This document shows positions 1-12,069 of a stretch of 64,000 nucleotides of DNA, piece after piece. Location of the stretch: the NCBI GenBank assembly GCA_034440615.1, contig JAOTOM010004830.1:33501-97500 (forward strand), given 5' to 3'. The position numbers and the translations under genes are program-made. The notes under the pieces are model-generated. The model was not told where the DNA came from. It searched no databases and saw only the letters and a list, made by a program, of their open reading frames with translations. Position 1 is the stretch's first letter. The number at the start of each line of letters is the position of its first letter. This stretch comes from Ashinkailepas kermadecensis. Its lineage: Eukaryota > Arthropoda > Thecostraca > Neolepadidae.

Positions 1-840
1 CCAGCAGGTCAGCGTGTCACTTGACCTGCGATTTGCTTGACCATCATTTTCTGATGTGACATGTGTTGTGGGCAGACACATTCATTCCGTCAGTTATTCA
101 GCTGTTGCCATCGGTCTATGTGTCACTTCACCCGCAAGGAGGTCACTTGGAAGACCAGTTTGCTACTCGACTGGTCAGAATGACGTTCTGCCAGATCGTA
201 ATACCGCTCTAAAGGACATGACGTCATTTAATGTGTCATAGCGTCACTCGGTAGTCTAACGCTGCGATGTGAAACTGCGCCTACCCGCGGCCCCGAGAAG
301 TCTGGAACGGTGTTATAACTATAATTAATGTTGGCTATTAGAAGTATTCAGTTTTTAAAGATCCAAAGCTTTACGAAAGCGAGCAAATAATCCGCTGCAT
401 CTCATGCTATGCCGTATTACATACGACTATTTTATCGTAGCCATGCATCCTAATGAAGGACACCATACTATATCGTTGTAGCACTACCCAGTCATCAAAT
501 TTGTCCGGACACTGATTGATACGAGTAGAATATGACGGCACATTTGTCCGCGGTGCTGCAATATATAACTAGCATCGCGGATGACGTGACGTCACAAGGA
601 CGCGTTGACGCGATGTCCTAGACGAACTGTTGGGGTCGCTGTCGCAGACAAAGCCAAGTCGACGCGCCGTCTCCCCGCACTGGGGTAGGCCGGCCGTCGT
701 AGGTCGCCGCCATCCAACTCCTGGCTAATTCTCACGTTTGCACGGCCCTTCCATCCGCGGCGCGCTTTCCGAATATCTCCGTCGCTTTTTCTCCATTCGC
801 GTTTACGGCGCAAATTTTCCTCAAAATATCGCAGGTCGAG
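1..840. other. Unique sequence without recognisable gene
   Basis: No open frame here resembles a known protein and no RNA gene is visible. The stretch has two perfect TGACGTCA palindromes (219-226 and 587-594), which are CRE/ATF-type sites. From about 590 it becomes GC- and CpG-rich up to the microsatellite that follows. No promoter or exon can be argued from this alone. Confidence 0.5.
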
Positions 841-1513
<673 letters not shown>

Positions 1514-1795
1514 TCTGCGCGAGCTGTGCGGCATGGTGTTGTCCAGACGCCAACACGTCCTCGTCTCTGCAACACCACACGAGCCAGCCAGTCGCGTGGG
1601 TGCACCTCGCACGTGGCCGCCCAGCGACATTAATATCGGGCGTCGGGCGTGCAAATGTCACATGCAGTGTGCAGGAGGCATCTGTGTGGGCCAGCCAGCC
1701 TACCAGTAATTATGGGTGTGAAGCGGCACGGCCCACGTTCCTAGCGGCCAGCCATAGTAAAGGTACCCTAGAACATTCCACTGTAGACGAGTGTA

Positions 1796-4180
1796 CACCG
1801 TGGTGGCGCACACAGATAGTATAGTGTTATGGACCCACAGGTACACCGTAGTGGTCCACACATGTATTATGGTGTTATGGACCCACAGGTACACCGTAGT
1901 GGTCCACACATGTATTATGGTGTTATGGACCCACAGGTACACCGTAGTGGTCCACACATGTATTATGGTGTTATGGACCCACAGGTACACCGTAGTGGTC
2001 CACACATGTATTATGGTGTTATGGACCCACAGGTACACCATAGTGGTCCACACATGTATTATGGTGTTATGGACCCACAGGTACACCGTGGTGGTGCACA
2101 CATGTATTATGGTGTAATGGACCCACAGGTACACCGTAGTGGTCCACACATGTATTATGGTGTTATGGACCCACAGGTACACCGTAGTGGTCCACACATG
2201 TATTATGGTGTTATGGACCCACAGGTACACCGTAGTGGTCCACACATGTATTATGGTGTTATGGACCCACAGGTACACCGTAGTGGTCCACACATGTATT
2301 ATGGTGTTATGGACCCACAGGTACACCGTAGTGGTCCACACATGTATTATGGTGTTATGGACCCACAGGTACACCGTAGTGGTCCACACATGTATTATGG
2401 TGTTATGGACCCACAGGTACACCATAGTGGTCCACACATGTATTATGGTGTTATGGACCCACAGGTACACCGTAGTGGTCCACACATGTATTGAGGTGTT
2501 ATGGACCTACAGGTACACCATGGTGGTGCACACATGTATTATGGTGTAATGGACCCACAGGTACACCGTAGTGGTCCACACATGTATTATGGTGTTATGG
2601 ACCCACAGGTACACCATGGTGCTCCACACATGTATTATGGTGTTATGGACCCACAGGTACACCGTAGTGGTCCACACATGTATTATGGTGTTATGGACCC
2701 ACAGGTACACCGTAGTGGTCCACACATGTATTATGGTGTTATGGACCCACAGGTACACCGTAGTGGTCCACACATGTATTATGGTGTTATGGACCCACAG
2801 GTACACCGTAGTGGTCCACACATGTATTATGGTGTTATGGACCCACAGGTACACCGTAGTGGTCCACACATGTATTATGGTGTTATGGACCCACAGGTAC
2901 ACCATAGTGGTCCACACATGTATTATGGTGTTATGGACCCACAGGTACACCGTAGTGGTCCACACATGTATTATGGTGTTATGGACCCACAGGTACACCG
3001 TGGTGGTCCACACATGTATTATGGTGTTATGGACCTACAGGTACACCATGGTGGTGCACACATGTATTATGGTGTAATGGACCCACAGGTACACCGTAGT
3101 GGTCCGCACATGTATTATGGTGTTATGGACCCACAGGTACACCATGGTGCTCCACACATGTATTATGGTGTTATGGACCCACAGGTACACTGTGGTGGCC
3201 CACACAGGTATTATGGTGTTATGGACCCACAGGTACACCGTAGTGGTCCACACATGTATTATGGTGTTATGGACCCACAGGTACACCGTGGTGGCCCACA
3301 CAGGTATTATGGTGTTATGGACCCACAGGAACATCGTAGTGGTCCACACAGGTATTATGGTGTTATGGACCCACAGGTACACCGTAGTGGTCCACACAGG
3401 TATTATGGTGTTATGGACCCACAGGTACACCGTGGTGGCCCACACAGGTATTATGGTGTTATGGACCCACAGGTACACCGTGGTGGTCCACACAGGTATT
3501 ATGGTGTTATGGACCCACAGGTACACCGTAGTGGTCCACACAGGTATTATGGTGTTATGGACCTACAGGTACACCGTAGTGGTCCACACAGGTATTATGG
3601 TGTTATGGACTCACAGATACACCGTGGTGGCCCACACAGGTATTATGGTGTTATGGACCCACAGGTACACCGTAGTGGTCCACACAGGTATTATGGTGTT
3701 ATGGACCTACAGGTACACCGTGGTGGTCCACACAGGTATTATGGTGTTATGGACCCACAGGTACACCGTGGTGGCCCACACAGGTATTATGGTGTTATGG
3801 ACCCACAGGTACACCGTGGTGGCCCACACAGGTATTATGGTGTTATGGACCCACAGGTACACCGTAGTGGTCCACACAGGTATTGTGGTGTTATGGACCC
3901 ACAGGTACACCGTAGTGGTCCACACAGGTATTATGGTGTTATGGACCCACAGGTACACCGTGGTGGCCCACACAGGTATTATGGTGTTATGGACCCACAG
4001 GTACACCGTGGTGGCCCACACAGGTATTATGGTGTTATGGACCTACAGGAACATCGTGGTGGCCCACACAGGTATTATGGTGTTATGGACCTACAGGAAC
4101 ATCGTGGTCGTCCACACATGTATTGTGGTGTTATAAACTCACAGGTACACCGTGGTGGCCCACACAGGTATTATGGACCT
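1796..4180. repeat. 48-bp minisatellite, about 49 copies
   Basis: A 48-bp unit beginning ATGGACCCACAGGTACACC repeats head to tail. Because 48 is divisible by three and the consensus lacks stops in several frames, long open frames appear on both strands; the main + frame has a 16-residue period and a single TGA near 2492. Two sequence variants split the array: units with CACATGTATT dominate up to about 3180, and units with CACAGGTATT dominate after it. A run of three variant units recurs at 2501 and 3029, exactly 11 units (528 bp) apart, showing a higher-order duplication. Several frames are open at once and no splice or start context supports translation, so I call it non-coding satellite DNA. 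Confidence 0.96.
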
Positions 4181-4301
4181 GACTGTGGGTCACCTGGGTG
4201 GGGACCGGTTCGGTGAAGTGGCGCGATGCAGTACACGTGTAGCAGCGACGTGCCGCGTGAGAGGTGTGCCGAGCTCTCCTGACAGGCCTCATACACACCG
4301 C

Positions 4302-4797
4302 CATGTTGACTCCCGCCGCTATGCTGACCCTCACCGCTATGTTGACCCTCGCCGCTATGTTGATCCTCGCCGCTATGCTGACCCTCACCGCTATGTTGAC
4401 CCTCGCCGCTATGCTGACCCTCACCGCTATGTTGACCCTCACCGCTATGTTGACCCTTGTCGCAATGTTGACCCTCACCGCTATGTTGACCCTCACCGCT
4501 ATGTTGACCCTCGCCGCTATGCTGACCCTCACCGCTATGTTAACCCTCACCGCCATGTTGACCCTCGCCGCTATGTTGACCCTCACCGCTATGTTGACCC
4601 TCGCCGCTATGCTGACCCTCACCGCTATGTTAACCCTCACCGCCATGTTGACCCTCGCCGCCATGTTGACCCTCGCCGCTATGCTGACCCTCACCGCTAT
4701 GTTGACCCTCACCGCTATGTTGACCTTTGTCGCAATGTTGACCCTCACCGCTATGTTGACCCTCACCGCTATGTTGACCCTCACCGCTATGTTGACC
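4302..4797. repeat. 18-bp minisatellite, about 27 copies
   Basis: The unit ATGTTGACCCTCACCGCT repeats with variants at a few sites (CTCGCC for CTCACC, ATGCTG for ATGTTG, a Val/Phe-coding variant, GTTAAC). The unit is six codons long, so frames on both strands stay open; these are not considered genes. Blocks of the same variant order recur inside the array, so it grew by multi-unit duplication. It directly follows the 48-bp array after about 120 bp of unique sequence. Confidence 0.95.
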
Positions 4798-5339
4798 CCC
4801 GCCCGTGCATGGAGTTTTGCCACCTTCGCCCCTGAAGGGAGGGGGAGTTGTTGCGACCCACAGCGTTTCCAAGCCGACAGTGTCAGCGACACGAAACAGA
4901 AGTCGACCTGCTTCACGTGCCGATATCTCCCAATTCGTGTGGATTTGTATGCATAGCGTTGTTGCTTTGAATCTCAGGTCAGCTAAATATCAATATTCAC
5001 GAAAATCGAGATGTTTAAGTTTAATAACTCCCTGTGTAAAACCAATGTGCCCTGAAATGTGCAACACAGTATTTACCAGTTTCTTGGCTCACTACCATTG
5101 CATGTGCAGCATCTCGGCCCATAGGTCAAGGGTCAGATTAGGCCAAAGAGCGAACCTTGTTTCAAAGTGGTGCCAAAGACGGTTGTTTTCTTGTATCTTG
5201 GAGCTAAAATGTATGCTAAATTATGTTCCAGCGACCAAATTAACGCAGAACTAAAGACCTAAAATGGTTATTTAAGGTGAATTTGGACCAACGACCTCCA
5301 ATGACCTTAAAAGGCTCAGTTATCTACGCAAGCACGTTA
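4798..5339. other. Unique sequence without recognisable gene
   Basis: Mixed-composition sequence between arrays. One 149-codon open frame begins at 4805 but has no recognisable motif or domain and overlaps the end of the 18-bp array, so it is probably chance. Nothing else can be supported. Confidence 0.45.
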
Positions 5340-5490
5340 ACTGTGTCGTCCATCACCTTACCTCATCCATCGTCATCATCTAACCTCATCTGCCATCATC
5401 ATCCATCCTCATCTACCGTCATCACCCCTCATTTACCATCAGCATCTCTCATAATCCATCCATCATATCATCATCATCCGTTATCATCGT
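5340..5490. repeat. Degenerate TCATC-rich simple repeat
   Basis: The strand is almost entirely pyrimidine-rich triplets of the CATCAT / CATCTAAC type, too degenerate to give one period. It leads directly into the hairpin and 18-bp array at 5491. Confidence 0.8.
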
Positions 5491-5612
5491 CTAACGTTGG
5501 CTATTGAGCCAACGTTAGACCAATAGCCAACGTTAGACCAATAGCCAACGTTAGACCAGTAGCCAACGTTAGACCAGTGGCCAACGTTAGACCAGTAGCC
5601 AACGTTAGCCAA
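5491..5612. repeat. Hairpin followed by 18-bp tandem repeat
   Basis: Positions 5491-5502 (CTAACGTTGGCT) and 5507-5518 (AGCCAACGTTAG) are perfect inverted copies separated by ATTG. The right arm is also the first member of a direct array of CCAACGTTAGACCAATAG-type units (about six copies), with CAGTAG and CAGTGG variants. A single inverted first unit in front of a direct array suggests the array was seeded from, or rearranged at, the hairpin. Confidence 0.93.
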
Positions 5613-5721
5613 CGTAAGAGTAATAAATGCGAATAATTATCACATTGCCGCGAAAAAAGGCCTGACATATTCCCTCTTTTGATCTCACGGCTGATTGTCT
5701 TGATGGGACATGTTCAATGTA

Positions 5722-5872
5722 TCGCACTGTGAGGTGGCCAACGGTGGTACATCACCTGCAATACACTGTGAGGTGGCGAACGGTGGTACATCACCTGCAA
5801 TACACTGTGAGGTGGCGAACGGTGGTACATCACCGCACTGTGAGGTGGCGAACGGTGGTACATCACCGTCCG
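5722..5872. repeat. 39-bp minisatellite, four copies (last one shortened)
   Basis: Four copies of a unit containing CACTGTGAGGTGGCGAACGG and GTACATCACC. The last junction is 9 bp shorter, lacking TGCAATACA. Short frames on both strands follow the period and are not called as genes. The related word GAGGTGGCGAACG appears once more near 6013, after the neighbouring 17-bp units, so the two repeat families are interleaved. Confidence 0.9.
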
Positions 5873-5884
5873 CCACCTCACACC

Positions 5885-6208
5885 AAGCGACTGGCTGCTG
5901 ACAGCGGCTGGCTGCTGACAGCGGCTGACTGCTGACACGTGGTACATACCCTCACACCAAGCGCTGGCTGCTGACAGCGGCTGGCTGCTGAGGGCTGACG
6001 CTGAAGTTATCATGAGGTGGCGAACGCGCCAATGGGCTAAATGACTACAAAAACTGTGCTGACAGCGGCTGGCTGCTGACAGCGGCTGGCTGCTGACAGC
6101 GGCTGTCTGCTGACAGCGGCTGGCTGCTGACAGCGGCTGGCTGCTGACAGCGGCTGGCTGCTGACAGCGGCTGGCTGCTGACAGCGGCTGGCTGCTGACA
6201 GCGGCTGG
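5885..6208. repeat. 17-bp minisatellite (two blocks)
   Basis: The unit CTGGCTGCTGACAGCGG occurs as a few copies at 5885-5997 and as a clean block of about nine copies at 6055-6208. The blocks are separated by about 55 bp of other sequence. The G+C-rich unit gives short open frames only. Confidence 0.93.
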
Positions 6209-7329
6209 CCTTCGGTGGCTGCGGACACAACTCAGGCGGCTTACATCAATCCCGGCATGGGCGAGGATTCAGCTCATCAAAATAAGAACGCTCCTCACAC
6301 TACCCGATCTGTGTTCTTGAATTAGGCAATTTCTTGAATTAGTGAATTAGACAAGTATTCCACACACGTTTCTTCGAATTAGGCAACCCTCTCCTGCCTG
6401 TAGTCTGCCTTGGCTGGCTACTCCCTCCTGCACATTGTCTTGGAGTAGGTGGCTCTTTCCGACACCATGTTTTGAATTAGACAGCCCTTTATTTACACTT
6501 GGTGTTTTGAATCCGACAACTCTTGTCCGGTTCGCACCGCGTCCGCCATCCTTCGTGGCGGTCCGTTGAGGTATAGAAGCGTGAATAACATTATCACGTG
6601 GCAGCTTTGTGCATATGGCAGCTTTGTGCGGATATGTAGCTCTTCCACACGGCGGCCATGAACCTCCATATATCAAACATTGGCACACCGTTAGTATTTG
6701 TGGCGCTTTTGAGTTTGTCCTGCATCTATCTGGGTACATATCTGGGTATATCATCAAAACCTTGACTATAATTAATTAATATGTAGGATCAGGCAATTTG
6801 GTTGCGGATTTTCTGGACCGTGACGATGAAGATTTTCCACTGCTGCTGATGCTTCGCGATTAGAAAAGAAGCACTACACTGCTGTTCTTCTCCTCGGCAT
6901 TGCAGGGGCGCACAGCACCAATGGGACGGCACAAGCCAGCGTTCGAGGGATTGAAGCCCCTTAAAACTATACAACACGACCCCTCCCCTCCCCCCCCCCC
7001 TGCTAGGTAGATAGCTCTCTAGGTTACAATCAATACCACACATTCGGCACTATGAATGGATTATAATGTCTTAAAATAATTTCACACTTTACTCGTCGTA
7101 TTGCTGCAGTTCTTTCTTTCTACAAAATCCCATAGGACATGACCATGTGTAGTATAGACTGTAAGCGAGAAATAGGGTGAAAACCGACCGTAGCCCTTAC
7201 CTCCGTCACAATCCGTGGCCAGGAAATGTTGAGCAATTCTCGACTTTACTGCCCGACGGACGGACGTAAAAAAACATCTGTTGAGGTCCGTCACAAAGTC
7301 CCGTCACGACCGATGCCCTAAAATCCCAG
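6209..7329. other. Unique sequence without recognisable gene
   Basis: Contains the repeated word GAATTAGGCA/GAATTAGACA near 6320-6480 and a C homopolymer near 6987-7000. The 136-codon frame on the - strand (6347-6757) has no recognisable domain. The last 70 bp carry GACGGACG-type words that foreshadow the 10-bp array. Confidence 0.45.
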
Positions 7330-7956
7330 CTTACACCGAGCGGCGTCGGACAGCGTCCGTCGGCGTCCGATAGCGTCAGAGAGCGTCCGAGAGCGTTAGA
7401 GAGCGTCCGAAAGCGTCCGAGAGCGTCCGAGAGCGTCCGAGAGCGTCAGAGAGCGTCCGAGAGCGTCCGACAGCGTCCGTCGGCGTCCGACAGCGTCAGA
7501 GAGCGTCCGAGAGCGTTAGAGAGCGTCCGAGAGCGTCCGAGAGCGTCCGACAGCGTCAGAGAGCGTCCGAGAGCGTCCGTCGGCGTCCGACAGCGTCAGA
7601 GAGCGTCCGAGAGCGTCCGTCGGCGTCCGACAGCGTCAGAGAGCGTCCGAGAGCGTCAGAGAGCGTCCGAGAGCGTCAGAGAGCGTCCGACAGCGTCCGA
7701 GAGCGTCCGAGAGCGTCCGAGAGCGTCCGTCGGCGTCCGACAGCGTCCGAGAGCGTCCGAGAGCGTCAGAGAGCGTCCGAGAGCGTCAGAGAGCGTCCGA
7801 GAGCGTCCGAGGGCGTCCGACAGCGTCCGAGAGCGTCCGAGAGCGTCCGTCGGCGTCCGAGAGCGTCCGTCAGCGTCCGAGAGCGTCCGAGAGCGTCCGA
7901 CAGCGTCCGAGAGCGTCCGACAGCGTCCGAGAGCGTCCGAGAGCGTCCGTCGGCGG
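7330..7956. repeat. 10-bp minisatellite, about 62 copies
   Basis: The basic unit is GAGCGTCCGA, with variants GAGCGTCAGA, CAGCGTCCGA, CAGCGTCCGT and CGGCGTCCGA. The variants are ordered: a four-unit (40-bp) cycle CAGCGTCAGA, GAGCGTCCGA, GAGCGTCCGT, CGGCGTCCGA repeats around 7550-7640. Every unit carries CpG dinucleotides. The period is close to one DNA helical turn. Confidence 0.96.
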
Positions 7957-9006
7957 ACTGTTGGACGGATGCGTAGTCCGTTTTGTGGACGACGGATGCG
8001 GTGTGAGCCAGACTGTTTATTGCCTTGAATTAGGCAGCGAGAGCTACTGTCGCTGCAGTGGCGCCGCCTGTCCTGAAGCGATGCCCACCGCAGACGTTAT
8101 GCAGTCCACCCAGTAGGGAATTTGTCTGCCTCGATCATGAAAAAATATGCGACGGCTCCCCGCGGTTTTATGCTGCAGATGAGGCACTTTTCCCCACAAT
8201 AAATACGCGCGAGATGACGGCCGGGACCCATGCGGTCGGCGTGTTGGCTCCAGTTTTAGATGTTTGTATAATTTTTGTCGGGTTGTCACAGCCGCGCTGT
8301 CGAAATATTGGATTTATTCGGGTTCCATTTCGGCCCGATCCGATCATTCCAGTACATAACATATATCCACGATCGGGGAGAATGAGATGAAGGGAGTGCA
8401 GAAGAGGCATTGGATGCGGGCTATGTGATACGGCGCAGATGTGTGCAGCTGGCAGTTAGGAACGGTCTGCAGTTGACGGCGGCGCTATCGACCGTCGAGG
8501 GACCATGGCAAGTGGTGTGTGGCGAGGCGAACAGATGACGACATCTCAAGGCAGTTCCCGACAGTAGGTACGTGTGAAGAAAGATCGTGATCTGAAGAAG
8601 ATCTGAAGAAAGATCATGATCAGCAGATTATTGAAAACACGAAGAAATGCTGGAGAAATTTGGGATGACTTCGTTAGAGAATATACACTTCTAAAGAAAA
8701 TAGATCATTGCAGGAAACAAAAAAGTAAATTGCTGAAATAGGCGAAGGTGCCAGTGCTTGTGTTATTACCATAAAAAGAGCACTGCTTATGCATACATCA
8801 GCCTTTAGATCACCATGGAAGCCAGCATGAACCAATCAGCTCCAGCAGTAGGATGCTTCCCATTAATTAATTGAACCATTCTCCCATTTCTTTGTATTTA
8901 TATCATATCCTTCTGCAAGAAATACCAGCTGTAGTCAAAAAGTCTACAACATTTTACAAGGTATAAAGAAGGAGGTGGACGAAGTGTTCGGCACCATCAC
9001 AGGGGA
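7957..9006. other. Unique sequence without recognisable gene
   Basis: The first 60 bp still carry GGACGGATGCG words related to the 10-bp array. Overlapping frames of 110 and 81 codons at 8044-8390 show no motif. The rest becomes AT-rich towards 8950. I see no gene. Confidence 0.45.
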
Positions 9007-9272
9007 GGAGGAGGAGGAGGAGAAGGAGGAGGAGGAGGAGGAAGAGGAGGAGGAGGAGGAGGAGGAGGAGGAGGAGGAGGAGGGAGGAGGAGGAGGAGGA
9101 GGAGGAGGAGGAGGAGGAGGAGGAGGAGGAGGAGGAGGAGGAGGAGGAGGAGGAGGAGGAGGAGGAGGAGGAGGAGGAGGAGGAGGAGGAGGAGGAGGAG
9201 GAGGAGGAGGAGGAGGAGGAGGAGGAGGGTAAGTGTTCGGTACCATCACAGAGGAGGAGGAGGAGGAGGAGG
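9007..9272. repeat. (GGA)n trinucleotide microsatellite
   Basis: A GGA tract of about 220 bp runs from 9007 to 9228, switching phase near 9082, then a second short GGA block lies at 9250-9272. The phrases GTGTTCGG and ACCATCAC flank both blocks, so the block and its flank were duplicated together. Poly-Gly, poly-Glu, poly-Pro and poly-Ser frames come from the repeat only. Confidence 0.96.
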
Positions 9273-9582
9273 ATGGGGGTTCTGTCCCACCACATAGGTG
9301 GAGGACGATGGGTTTCGCTCCAACACAGAGGTTCGGCTCCACCACAGAGGAGAACCAGTAGGAGGAGCCGGAATCAGAGCTGCCGTCCGCCGAGGCCGAG
9401 CCGTCGCCCGGCCAAGAGGCGACGGAGCGCACACGTGTCATGCTGAAGACAGAGATCTGACGGAGGACTGAGGTCACGATGGAGAAGAGGTCACTTCTGA
9501 CCGGCTCTGGACAGCAGCGGTTGGCCAATGACCTGAAGACGCTGCCCTGCCGTCCTCGAGGCCTCGGCGGTGGGGGGGGGGG

Positions 9583-9848
9583 ACTGCCGGAGCTGCAAAC
9601 TGCCGGAGCTGCCGACTGCAGCAGACTGCCGGAGCTGCCGACTGCAGCAGACTGCCGGAGCTGCCCACTGCATCAGACTGCCGGAGCTGCCGACTGCAGC
9701 AGACTGCCGGAGCTGCCGACTGCAGCAGACTGCCGGAGCTGCCGACTGCAGCAGACTGCCGGAGCTGCCGACTGCAGCAGACTGCCGGAGCTGCCCACTG
9801 CATCAGACTGCCGGAGCTGCCGACTGCAGCAGACTGCCGGAGCTGCCG
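9583..9848. repeat. 26-bp minisatellite, about ten copies
   Basis: The unit contains ACTGCCGGAGCTGCC followed by GACTGCAGCAG, repeating every 26 bp. A variant unit with CCCACTGCATCAG occurs near 9663 and 9793, five units (130 bp) apart, so a five-unit block was duplicated. Since 26 is not a multiple of three, open frames in this array cycle through all phases and have a 26-residue period; they are not genes. Confidence 0.94.
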
Positions 9849-9889
9849 CGGGACTTGCGGCACATCCGGCGCGGCCCGTGCCGGCGGGT

Positions 9890-10085
9890 GGCGGCGTATT
9901 CACCCCTGCCAGCCGTGGTGCTGCTGCCGGTGCCGGTTTGGTACCGGACGTGGTGGTGCCGGACACGGTGCTGCTGCCGGTGCTGACCGTGGTGCTGCTG
10001 CCGGTGCCGGTCTGGTACCGGACGTGGTGGTGCCGGTGCCGGGCACGGTGCTGCTGCCGGTGCTTGCCGTGATGCTGCTGACGGT
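9890..10085. repeat. Degenerate GCCGGTGCTG-rich repeat
   Basis: Imperfect repetition of GGTGCTGCTGCCGGTGCCGG and TACCGGACGTGGTGGTGCCG, with two clear long copies (about 9918-9963 and 9990-10035) and a third partial one. Very GC-rich. No gene is inferred. Confidence 0.8.
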
Positions 10086-11432
10086 GCACTTCATGTGCAG
10101 CAGTTTCTCAGCAGAGAAGCTCTCCTTGTGCTCAGTCGTGAGAAGTGCCATCTAGTTGTGGGGGGGGGGGCGACCCCTCCACAAGTTGAAAGCTTGCCCC
10201 GCATCTCGACTTCTGGTACGCCTACTAAACTTTCAGCGGTCAGTTTCGGTGATTTCTGAAGTTGGTGTATTTTCATCATACATTGACCAGTTTTGCAATA
10301 GATATATGGATACTATCTTTTGCAATCTCAGGACAATAATCAGTAGAACAGCTTACAATAATAGGTAAAAGGATTTCCACAAATGTATTGTGAAAACAAC
10401 TGAGAAATGTGAGGTGGCGCATCTGAACAACTAATTAACAAAGGTCTAAAACTCACATGCTTGCTCAAATTATAATTTTCCTCCTCCTCGAGACGACCCC
10501 GATGTCCGGCACGCTCGTTTCGCCCCCGATGCTGATGCCGCCTGCGACTGATGCCATAATGACGTCCCTTACAGCCATAATGACATGCTGTCACCGAAAC
10601 GGCCGCTTCTGTCACAATCCAGTCCACGTTACATTCCCTGGCGTTCGCCTCAGAAGCGCTGCAATGATCGCTTGATCTTCCGTCCGTCTGAATACTGGAC
10701 GGGGGGTCGATTGCCTGCTAACGGCGCTGTCGTCCTCTGGCATTGATCCAGAACCGAATGCGGCAAAACTGGCGCACATGTGCTTTGATCAGTGACGGCC
10801 GCTCCGGGGCCAGTCTCGGCGCCAGTCTCGGCGCCAGTCTCGGTGCAGTCCGGCGGCCCGTGTCCTCTCGCCAGCCTGATCAGAGACGTGCGCTCTCTGG
10901 GACGATCCGCCCAGGGATTCAAGAATCCCGAAAATTGACGCGCAGTCCCAGTCGGCGGAAGATCCAGGTCCCACCTTCAGCACATGTGGAGAAAAGTCTT
11001 AAGCGTTTTGTTTGTCACCCTACACATCCTATAAATAATCAGAATTAAGAAAACAGACATTTCAGGTACTCCTATATCCCTGTCGGTACGCATCATGTAA
11101 GTTGCGCGAAATAAGTCGTGTTAAGTGAGGAGAATTCCTTCAATGTTTCTGATGCCGTATGCTCCAATATATTAAGTATAGGTAGGAAAGGTTTACCGCA
11201 ATACAATAATGCAATGTCGCCAACTGGACTTGTTCAGTTCAATCATTTTCAGCCGAGGAAGCCCAGTAGATGCCTATTGTTTTCACCAATTAATGTATTT
11301 TTATTTTGTTGTTTGTATCTATTATCAAGTCCAGTTTGATGAAGCAATTGTGCCCACTGGCCTTCGTCGCATTCTTTATTACTTTATTTGCCTGACCAGC
11401 ATCACTCCTACGACACGCCTGGATACGACACC
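10086..11432. other. Unique sequence without recognisable gene
   Basis: Contains a G homopolymer near 10160 and about three copies of the 12-bp word GCCAGTCTCGGC near 10811-10840. Frames of 95-103 codons are present but show no family motif. Near 11400-11432 the words CGACACGCC and CGACACC precede the retroposon insertion site. Confidence 0.45.
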
Positions 11433-11946
11433 AGTATTCCTCATACTGTGTTTAAACAACAGAACGAGCCCGAATCTATGCATAGAGTACATACTGGGGC
11501 GGGGATGGCCGGGTGGTTAAAGTGTTGAGCTCTGGGTACCAAAGGTCCCGGATTCAACACTCGCACCACTCGGGACGTTTCTCAATCCCGCCGCCCACCG
11601 GCGAACCAGTGTGGTCGACGCCATTAGCTGTGAGCGCGCATAAAGTGTGTCGAGAACCACCCACTAAAAAACTAGAGTGCACACTGTTTGGATGTATAGG
11701 TACAGCTGACATTGTCAATCTCGTGCTGTTGCTCACGAAGCAGTATATAATAGGTTCGAAGATACGTGGAAATGGAGAAGTGTCACTGGCGGAATTTATG
11801 GGAAGGATCAGGACACTGTTTGGAATAGAAAAATGTAGTGCATTCAGAAGCGAATCAATGCAAAAGTTTACCGATAAGTGGCAACCGCTTGTGCAAAATG
11901 TATATTTCGAAACGTGAATGTAATAAAAAAAAAGTATTCCTCATAC
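11433..11946 (+). mobile_element. SINE-like retroposon: tRNA-like head joined to LINE ORF2 end, with target-site duplication
   Basis: The same 14-mer, AGTATTCCTCATAC, sits at 11433-11446 and 11933-11946, exactly 500 bp apart, and looks like a target-site duplication. The enclosed insert ends in AATAAAAAAAAA. About 60 bp into it, TGGCCGGGTGGTTAA resembles a Pol III A box of a Ser/Leu-type tRNA, and GGATTCAACAC about 45 bp later resembles a degraded B box. From about 11683 to the TGA at 11915-11917 the + frame reads LFGCIGTADIVNLVLLLTKQ, then YI, a basic stretch and FTDKWQPLV. That pattern (hydrophobic helix with LLLTKQYI, then F..KW.P) is typical of the extreme C-terminus of L1/Tx1-type ORF2 proteins, recalled rather than searched. 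SINEs often borrow their partner LINE's 3' tail; here the tail still encodes the partner's last residues and the stop lies just before the poly(A). The 5' 50 bp are unexplained. Confidence 0.6.
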
Positions 11947-12069
11947 GACACGGCAGGGCACGACACCATTATTTCATTTCATCGGTGGCCGAAGTCAGCC
12001 AATGGAATTAAATAGTGTCGGATGCTGACGTGGAGAGCAGCATCTGCTGACCTGCTGTGCCGGCTGGCT

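Noticed and set aside
1700..4216. Frames of up to 571 codons with a 16-residue period on both strands
   Set aside because: The 48-bp unit is stop-free in several frames at once, so the frames reflect repeat structure; no start, splice or domain evidence.
5722..6208. CRISPR-like alternation of repeats
   Set aside because: Units are contiguous tandem repeats with no unique spacers, and the DNA is eukaryotic.
8944..9528. Poly-Pro, poly-Ser and poly-Gly frames
   Set aside because: Product of the GGA microsatellite.
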